Shown here: in pieces, positions 57,463 through 64,000 of the stretch
Layout: every line of letters starts with the position of its first letter
Numbering within the stretch: position 1 is the stretch's first letter
DNA from: Flavobacteriales bacterium
Lineage (GTDB): Bacteria > Bacteroidota > Bacteroidia > Flavobacteriales > Flavobacteriaceae
Direction of reading: 5' to 3'
Assembly (NCBI GenBank): GCA_027039975.1
Contig: JALWFE010000128.1
Location: 1 to 64,000 of the forward strand
Length of the DNA stretch: 64,000 nucleotides
Made by a program: the position numbers and the translations under genes
Notes under the pieces: model-generated
The model's database searches: none
What the model was told of the DNA's origin: nothing
Seen by the model: the letters and a program-made list of their open reading frames with translations, nothing else

Positions 57463-57655
57463 TAAAACGCTTCATTCCATTGAGGCAATTTGTCTGTATA
57501 AATCAAAAAAAATGTTGCATAAGAATAGCCTCTACAAAACCGGGCAAATCTTTATGGTCCTCATCATAGGTTACAAACCAATAAATATCAAGAGCATCAA
57601 TATTTTCTTCATCATTTTTTCCTGTTTTCGCCACTGGGACACCCAATATTAATTA
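57463..57655 (-). pseudogene. Decayed gene fragment with homopolymer frameshift
   Basis: Minus strand reads LILGVPVAKTGKNDEENIDALDIYWFVTYDEDHKDLPGFVEAILMQHFF, shifts at an 8-T run (57505-57512), then LIYTDKLPQWNEAF*; upstream in-frame stop. Confidence 0.55.
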
Positions 57656-58085
57656 GTTTTTTATCATTACTTTTTTGCATCGCCCAAAAAAGTAACAAAA
57701 AACGCTAGCCTTACGAAACTTTTCCTAATTTCTACGCTTTTCTCCCTAAACAATCTGAACTCGCAAAAGCCTATTGTTTTTAATCTTTTTTTCATTTGAT
57801 AGAATATTTAACTTTCATAAGAAACTTTCATTTTGCTCAAACAGCAGATTGTTTTTAACGTCCGAAAAACTTGAAATTTACGGAAAACCTTCGTATGGCA
57901 GGGGGTAATGACCGCATTTTCCATCTTTTTAAAAAAGTCTGTGATATAAGATTGGCAATAAATTTTTCTAATTTTCTCTAATATAAATATGCAGGACACC
58001 CAAAAGTTACAAAATAAATCTATAACACGCTTATTATCAATCATTTAATATTTTGCGAAATAAAAATGGCGAAAACAGGAAAAAA
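57615..58085. repeat. Segment bounded by a perfect 19-bp inverted repeat
   Basis: 57615-57633 TTTTTTCCTGTTTTCGCCA and 58067-58085 TGGCGAAAACAGGAAAAAA; also direct repeat GGACACCCAA at 57637-57646 and 57994-58003. Confidence 0.7.
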
Positions 58086-58162
58086 ATCCTGCCTTTTTTC
58101 ATTTTTTTGCTAATTATTTAACCGGCCCCTTAAATCTTGATTTTTAAAACTGCCGGTTAAAA

Positions 58163-58798
58163 TTACTTCTTGCTTTTTATATAATAAAATCCGTAACCCA
58201 AAGCACCTAGTAAAACGATTGCAACCCAAGGATGTGCCGTAAAAGCGTCTCTAAAATCCAATACTAATGTCATAAGCACGCCGGCAATAGCCCCACCGAA
58301 ATGTGCTTCGTGTCCTATTCGCGAATATGCGTCTTGTGTGCCTTTGGTGGTGTACCACAAATAAACCAAAGCAAACAGAATGGCCGGAACGGGAATTATG
58401 GCAAATAACCAGATAAATTCAAACGGCAACAAAGTTACAAAACTGAAAACCACTGCATTCACCCCTGCGGATGCACCGATAGCCGCATACCATAAATCGT
58501 TTTTGTGAAAATAATAAGACAAATAATTACCAATTAAAACACCGCCGAAATAAATCAATAGAAAGTAAGAAGAACCAAAGAACCTGACAACAAAATCACC
58601 GAAAAAATACAAAGTAAACATATTGACAAGAAAATGTGACCAATCGGCATGCAAAAAAGCGGAAGTTAAAAACCTGTGGTATTCTCCGGCTTTGATACCC
58701 GAAACCGAAAATTTAAAACGTTCAAAAAATTTATGGTCGTTAAACCCCATATAGGTTGTGATGCCCGTAATAATGATGATAATGGTTGATAATGACAT
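58163..58798 (-). CDS. Rhomboid family intramembrane serine protease
   Basis: 'AGEYHRFLTSAFLHADWSHFLVNMFTLYFFG', catalytic 'AIGASAGVNAVVFSF', 'HFGGAIAGVLM'. Confidence 0.92.
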   Translation of the reverse strand: MSLSTIIIIITGITTYMGFNDHKFFERFKFSVSGIKAGEYHRFLTSAFLHADWSHFLVNMFTLYFFGDFVVRFFGSSYFLLIYFGGVLIGNYLSYYFHKNDLWYAAIGASAGVNAVVFSFVTLLPFEFIWLFAIIPVPAILFALVYLWYTTKGTQDAYSRIGHEAHFGGAIAGVLMTLVLDFRDAFTAHPWVAIVLLGALGYGFYYIKSKK

Positions 58799-58804
58799 GC
58801 TGAG

Positions 58805-58864
58805 TTAGATTTTAGAAGTTAGATTTTAGAAATTAGATTTTAGAAATTAGATTTTAGATTTTTT
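58805..58864. repeat. 14-bp tandem repeat TTAGATTTTAGAAR, about 4 copies, next to rhomboid start codon
   Basis: Units at 58805, 58819, 58833, 58847. Confidence 0.93.
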
Positions 58865-58901
58865 ATTATATAAATACCTTTATGTTTCATTCCTCATTTC
58901 A

Positions 58902-60371
58902 TCAAAACTCAAACATCAACCTGACAATTCTTTTTAATTTTTGATGACTGTCAAAACTTTTATGTTCATATTCACCGTTGACAAATCTATAATCTTTTTG
59001 CCAATCCTGATGATTTTGTACCAATTCATTTACCGCCTGAATAATATAAGCCACTTCGGCGTCACTGGTTGTCGGGTGTATAGATAGGCGTATCCAACCG
59101 GGTTTATGCGACGAATCACCTTGTTCCAGTTCCTTGACAATTTGTTTTGATTTTTCTCTATCCACACCGAGAAGAATATGGCCGTATGTGCCGGCACAAC
59201 TGCACCCTCCTCGGGTTTGAATACCGAAACGGTCATTTAACAACTTAACACCGAGGTTATGATGTAGTCCCTCGATATTAAAAGAAATCACACCTAGTCT
59301 CTCCGTAAAATCACCAGCTAATATTCGTAAATTTTCAATAGATTTGAATGCCGGCAACAATTTATCTAAAATTTCATGTTCTCGTGCCAAGATGTTTTCT
59401 ACGCCCATTTCCTCTTTCAGTTTAATAGCCAATGCCGCTCTAATAGTCTGTAAGAAACCCGGCGTACCACCATCTTCACGCAACTCAATATCATCAAAAT
59501 ACCTGTGTTCTTTCCACGGATTAGTCCAAAGCACCGTCCCACCCCCGGGATGGTCGGGAATCTTGTTTTGATACAAAACTCTATTGAAAATCAAAATACC
59601 TGAAGTACCGGGACCGCCTAAAAATTTATGAGGCGAGAAAAAAACAGCATCCAAATGTTGTCCCGGAGTCTTTGGATGCATATCAATATTTTCATAAGGG
59701 GCCGAACAAGCAAAATCGACAAAACAATAACCGTCATATTGATGAATGAGATCGGCAATACGGTAATAATCAGGTTGCAAACCGGTTACATTGGAACAAG
59801 CCGTAACCGAGGCAATTTTTAACGGACGGTTGTCATATTTTTTTAACAGTTCTTCAAAAGCTTCAAAATCAATATTTTTAACATCCTTATAAGGCATGAT
59901 TTCCACATCGGCAATGGTTTCCAACCAAGAAGTCTGATTGGAATGGTGTTCCATGTGCGTTATAAACACAACAGGGCGTTCATTTTCAGCGAGATGTAAG
60001 CGGGATTTGAATTTTTCGTGAATTTTCAAGCCCAAAATCCGTTGCAATTTATTGACGGCCCCGGTCATCCCGTGTCCGGTCATAATCAAAATATCGTCAC
60101 CGGTGGCATTGACATGTTTTTTGATAATCTCACGAGCTTCTTCGTAAGCTGTCGTCATAAAATTACCACAATAACTGGTTTTGGTATGGGTATTAGCCGT
60201 AAATGGACCGAAATCATCTGAAATTTTTCGTTCAATAGAGGTAAACAATCTGCCACTTGCCGTCCAATCGGTATAAACTAACGGCATGGTACCGTAAGGC
60301 GTTTCTATCACCTCGTCAATACCAATAATATTCTCTCTAAATGTATTGAAATAGGAAGCTAAACCGGACAT
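58902..60371 (-). CDS. Aminotransferase class V-fold PLP-dependent enzyme (cysteine desulfurase-like)
   Basis: 'ITHMEHHSNQTSWLE', 'DAVFFSPHKFLGGPGTSGILIF', 'GIQTRGGCSCAGTYGH'. Confidence 0.92.
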   Translation of the reverse strand: MSGLASYFNTFRENIIGIDEVIETPYGTMPLVYTDWTASGRLFTSIERKISDDFGPFTANTHTKTSYCGNFMTTAYEEAREIIKKHVNATGDDILIMTGHGMTGAVNKLQRILGLKIHEKFKSRLHLAENERPVVFITHMEHHSNQTSWLETIADVEIMPYKDVKNIDFEAFEELLKKYDNRPLKIASVTACSNVTGLQPDYYRIADLIHQYDGYCFVDFACSAPYENIDMHPKTPGQHLDAVFFSPHKFLGGPGTSGILIFNRVLYQNKIPDHPGGGTVLWTNPWKEHRYFDDIELREDGGTPGFLQTIRAALAIKLKEEMGVENILAREHEILDKLLPAFKSIENLRILAGDFTERLGVISFNIEGLHHNLGVKLLNDRFGIQTRGGCSCAGTYGHILLGVDREKSKQIVKELEQGDSSHKPGWIRLSIHPTTSDAEVAYIIQAVNELVQNHQDWQKDYRFVNGEYEHKSFDSHQKLKRIVRLMFEF

Positions 60372-60372
60372 A

Positions 60373-61761
60373 CTATAAAAATTTTTTTTTGATTTCAGTT
60401 ATCATATCATACGCCAATTTTTCAGCTTGTTCTTGTGAACGTGCCTCCGAATAAATCCGGATTATCGGCTCTGTGTTCGATTTGCGGACTTGCACCCACG
60501 AATCGTTAAAATCTATACGTAAGCCGTCTTGTGTGTCAATTTCGGCATCCTTGTATTTTTCTGTAAAATAAGCAATGACTGACTCCAAATCAAAACCGCG
60601 TGTAACCGTCAATTTATTTTTACTCATAAAATATGACGGATATGTTTGCCGCAATGCCGACAAAGATTGAGCACTTTCTGCCAAATAAGACAGAATTAGA
60701 GCAATACCGAGCAAAGCATCTCTTCCGGCATGCAATTTGGGATAAATGACCCCTCCATTGCCTTCTCCGCCTATAACGGCATTGATTTCCCGCATTTTTT
60801 TCACCACATTGACTTCGCCGGTTTTGGCTTTATAATACTGAACCCCATAACGGTCTGACAAATCCTTTAAAGCTCTGGACGAAGACAAATTGGACACCGT
60901 ATTCCCCGGATTTTTTGACAAAATATAATCGGCAACTGCTACTAATGTATATTCTTCCCCGAACATTTGACCGTTTTCATCTATCAATGCCAAACGATCT
61001 ACGTCAGGGTCCACAACGATACCCAAGTCCGCTCTGGTTTCCGCAACCCGTTGCATAATATCTTGCAAGTTTTTTTCAAGCGGTTCGGGGTCGTGTTGAA
61101 AGTTGCCGGACACATCACAAAAAAGACAATCATAACTGACATTCAAAGCTTCTAACAATTTGGGAATAGCCAAACCGCCGGTCGAATTAATAGCATCAAC
61201 AACCACTTTAAATCCGGCTTTTTTTATGGCGTCCGTTTGCACTTCATCCATAGACAAAATGGCGGCAATATGCTCATCGATATAACCGTTTGATTTGGTT
61301 TCTATCCGGCCCAAATCATCTACTTCGGCATAATTAAAATCATTTTTTGCTATGATATCCAATAATTTTTGTCCATCGGTTGCCGATAAAAATTCCCCTC
61401 GGTCGTTGAGTAATTTTAAAGCATTCCACTGTTTCGGATTGTGACTGGCTGTTAAGATAATACCACCGTCTGCTTGCAAACCGGTTACGGCCATTTCCAC
61501 AGTCGGAGTTGTGGACAAACCCAAATCCACGACATCAATTCCCAAACCGGTCAGCGTATTTTGAACAATATTTTGAATCATAGGACCCGACAAACGGGCA
61601 TCTCTGCCAATAACAACTTTTAGATTTTTATTTGAAAATTTATCCTGCAACCAAGTTCCGTAAGCCGAAGCGAATTGAACGGCATCCAAAGGGGTTAAAT
61701 TATCGCCGGGACGACCTCCAATCGTGCCGCGGATTCCCGATATGCTTTTGATTAGACTCAT
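60373..61761 (-). CDS. glmM: Phosphoglucosamine mutase
   Basis: 'SISGIRGTIGGRPGDNLTPLDAVQFASAYG', 'GGIILTASHNPKQWNALKLL', 'DPDVDRLALIDENG', 'GGEGNGGVIYP'. Confidence 0.93.
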   Translation of the reverse strand: MSLIKSISGIRGTIGGRPGDNLTPLDAVQFASAYGTWLQDKFSNKNLKVVIGRDARLSGPMIQNIVQNTLTGLGIDVVDLGLSTTPTVEMAVTGLQADGGIILTASHNPKQWNALKLLNDRGEFLSATDGQKLLDIIAKNDFNYAEVDDLGRIETKSNGYIDEHIAAILSMDEVQTDAIKKAGFKVVVDAINSTGGLAIPKLLEALNVSYDCLFCDVSGNFQHDPEPLEKNLQDIMQRVAETRADLGIVVDPDVDRLALIDENGQMFGEEYTLVAVADYILSKNPGNTVSNLSSSRALKDLSDRYGVQYYKAKTGEVNVVKKMREINAVIGGEGNGGVIYPKLHAGRDALLGIALILSYLAESAQSLSALRQTYPSYFMSKNKLTVTRGFDLESVIAYFTEKYKDAEIDTQDGLRIDFNDSWVQVRKSNTEPIIRIYSEARSQEQAEKLAYDMITEIKKKFL

Positions 61762-61781
61762 TTTTAAGTTAGTTAAATGTT

Positions 61782-62085
61782 GAAAGTTGAAAGTTATTTT
61801 TATTGGTTATCTGGTTATTTGGTTATTTGATAGTCGGATGTCGGATGTATTATTCATTTTAAATTTTATTTTTTACCACAGAGTGATGCACTGAGCTTGT
61901 CGAAGTGCGGTCACTGAGCCTGTCGAAGTGTCCATTTTCAATTATCTCTCATCACTTATCCCTTGTCTCTGTATCTCTTATCCAACTCGCACTTTCTTCC
62001 ACATTACCGCTTCAATTACTGAACTTGTCGAAGTATCCACTAGGCACTAGGTACTTTCCATTAGACACTTTCCACTTCCCTTTCC
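61782..62085. repeat. Mosaic of six drifting-word families upstream of glmM
   Basis: TTGAAAGTTGAAAGTT, GGTTATTTGG, GTCGGATGTCGGATG, CTGAGCTTGTCGAAGT, CTTATCCC, CACTAGGCACTAGG. Confidence 0.88.
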
Positions 62086-62099
62086 TTGCTTCAAAAATA

Positions 62100-63272
62100 C
62101 TAAAATTCATTAAATACCAACATTTTTTCCAAAGCCGTTTTCAAATTGCTTTGAGGCGTGGCAATATTCAAGCGGAAATAATTTTCACCGTTTTGTCCGA
62201 AAGATTTACCGTCGTTGAGGGCTAATTTGGCTTGATTTATCAAAATATCTTTAACTTTATCATGTGGTAAATTCAATCCTGAAAAATCCAACCACATTAA
62301 AAAAGTACCTTCGGGCTTTACAGGTTTGATTTCAGGTATATGTTCAGCCAGATAACCGGTCACAAAATCGATATTAGTTTGTAAATATTTTAACAATTCC
62401 TCGAGCCATGCTTCACCTTTTTTATAAGCCGTTTCAAAAGCGATATTCCCGAAAATATTGCCGAGAAAAAGATGCATATCTTTAATTTTATTCCGGTATT
62501 TTTGTCTTAAATTTTCATTGGGAATAACAACAATCGACGTAGATAATCCGGCAATATTAAAAGTTTTACTTGGAGATGTAACAGTTACTGTTTGTTGTGC
62601 CACTGCTTCATCGATACTTGCCAAAGGTGTGTATTGATTAGGTTTGTAAATAAAATCCGCATGAATATCGTCAGAAAGAATAATAAGATTGTGTTTGACG
62701 GCAATTTCAGCCAATTCTTCCAACTCGTCCCTGCGCCATACCCGCCCGACGGGATTATGCGGATTGGCAATAATAATCATCTTGGTTTGCGGATCAATGA
62801 TGCTTCGCATGTGGTCAAAATCCATACGATAATTACCTTCTGCATCCCTTTGTAATGGATTTTCAATCAATTGACGAGCGTTTCCTTTAACCACATCAAA
62901 AAACGGATGATATACCGGCGGCTGTATGATGATTTTGTCTCCTTCGCCGGTCATACTCAAAACCGACAAAGCCAAGCCACCTACAACTCCCGGACTGAAA
63001 TCGAGCCACTGACGTGACACTTTCCAACGGTAACGCTTTCTTGCCCAACGCATATAACTTTCAAAAAAACCTTCTTGACGCATCGTATATCCCAAAACGG
63101 GATGTTCCAAACGTTTTTTGATAGCATCCAAAATAAAATCCGGTGTGGCAAAATCCATATCGGCGACCCAAAGTGGTTGTAAGTCATCACGACCAAAGAA
63201 AAAAGACATCTTATCGTATTTGATACTACCGGAACCCTTGCGATCAATCAGCCGGTCGAAATTGTAATTCAT
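62100..63272 (-). CDS. MalY/PatB family pyridoxal-phosphate aminotransferase (C-S lyase-like)
   Basis: 'MNYNFDRLIDRKGSGSIKYDKM', 'LQPLWVADMDFATPDFI', 'IANPHNPVGRVWRRDELEELAEI', 'SPSKTFNIAGL'; ATG at 63272. Confidence 0.92.
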   Translation of the reverse strand: MNYNFDRLIDRKGSGSIKYDKMSFFFGRDDLQPLWVADMDFATPDFILDAIKKRLEHPVLGYTMRQEGFFESYMRWARKRYRWKVSRQWLDFSPGVVGGLALSVLSMTGEGDKIIIQPPVYHPFFDVVKGNARQLIENPLQRDAEGNYRMDFDHMRSIIDPQTKMIIIANPHNPVGRVWRRDELEELAEIAVKHNLIILSDDIHADFIYKPNQYTPLASIDEAVAQQTVTVTSPSKTFNIAGLSTSIVVIPNENLRQKYRNKIKDMHLFLGNIFGNIAFETAYKKGEAWLEELLKYLQTNIDFVTGYLAEHIPEIKPVKPEGTFLMWLDFSGLNLPHDKVKDILINQAKLALNDGKSFGQNGENYFRLNIATPQSNLKTALEKMLVFNEF

Positions 63273-63422
63273 AAGAAATATTTTGAGTTCAAATGTAAGG
63301 AATATTGACGTAAGTCGAAACAAAAAAAATTATTTAAGTACGATATTTATGGCATTAAATTTGTTTTTTCATAATAGATTTTCAAACAAAATTTTTTAAT
63401 TTTACCTGAAAAAGAAAATATT

Positions 63423-63890
63423 ATGCTTTCGAATGCTTCAAAATATGCTATCAGGTCGGTTTTGTTTTTAGCGGAAAACAGTTCCGAAAAATGTAAATTC
63501 GGGGCTAAAGATATTGCTATGGAATTGGAAATACCCCTGTCTTTTATTGCCAAAATTTTACAAAAACTGGCAAAAGAACAGGTTATTTCATCTACCAAAG
63601 GACCGGGAGGCGGTTTTTATACATCAAAGAAAAATTTAAAAAATAACATCTGTACTATTTTGAATGTCATTGAAAATGAAAATATTTTTGAAGGTTGTTT
63701 CCTCGGACTACCCCGTTGCAGCGATGAAAATCCTTGCCCTATACATTTTATTGTAGCCCCTTTTAAAGATGCATTGTTAAATAAATTTGAAAATCAAACC
63801 ATTGAAGATTTTGCAAAAGAAATTAAACGGAACGGTTCGTTCTTATCATTAAAAGGAATCGATTTGAAAAGTAAAGATTTGTTAAAATAA
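63423..63890 (+). CDS. Rrf2 family transcriptional regulator
   Basis: 'LSNASKYAIRSVLFLAENSSEKCKFGAKDIAMELEIPLSFIAKILQKLAKEQVISSTKGPGGGFY' with C-terminal cysteines. Confidence 0.92.
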   Translation: MLSNASKYAIRSVLFLAENSSEKCKFGAKDIAMELEIPLSFIAKILQKLAKEQVISSTKGPGGGFYTSKKNLKNNICTILNVIENENIFEGCFLGLPRCSDENPCPIHFIVAPFKDALLNKFENQTIEDFAKEIKRNGSFLSLKGIDLKSKDLLK

Positions 63891-64000
63891 CCTATTCATT
63901 AAGGCACATAACACACTATGAAACGGAATAAATCTTCACTTCTCATTTCTCTAAAATAAAATAGCATTTAAAGTCTAATCAGTAAAGCCTCAACAGGTAT

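Noticed and set aside
57808-58044. 78-aa minus-strand ORF in the inverted-repeat segment
   Set aside because: Low-complexity AT-rich translation with no motif, embedded in the putative non-coding element.
61905-62225. 106-aa plus-strand ORF upstream of malY/patB
   Set aside because: Spans the intergenic repeat mosaic and runs antisense into a well-supported CDS.

Overview
AT-rich chromosomal window from a Bacteroidota genome, most likely Flavobacteriia-like. Evidence: T9SS type B (CHU_C) cargo, PorT/PorD-like genes, TAnnTTTG -7 promoter boxes and many Bacteroidota-type DUF proteins. Genes are mostly housekeeping: valS, der, ffh, folD, murA, murQ, pgi, glmM, coaBC, rpoZ-like, bamD, thiL, ubiE/menG, aat, pdxH, lpxH, queD-like, plus one tRNA with a CAT anticodon. 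No CRISPR array, rRNA operon, prophage, transposase or recognisable defence island is visible. The most interesting signals are: (1) intergenic regions built from several families of short drifting tandem words and REP-like palindromes, some ending just upstream of -7 promoter boxes or overlapping stop codons; (2) a ~470 bp non-coding segment bounded by a perfect 19 bp inverted repeat next to a decayed gene fragment (57.46-58.09 kb); (3) a GC-rich ~200 bp intergenic island upstream of bamD; (4) a Get3/ArsA-type ATPase encoded next to an uncharacterised small protein and cstA; (5) a 65-aa signal peptide/PGLPID/TM/Lys-tail protein resembling a PID-CTERM sorting substrate; (6) a 55-aa membrane ORF absent from the supplied ORF track. 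All functional calls come from reading the sequence; no database search was run.
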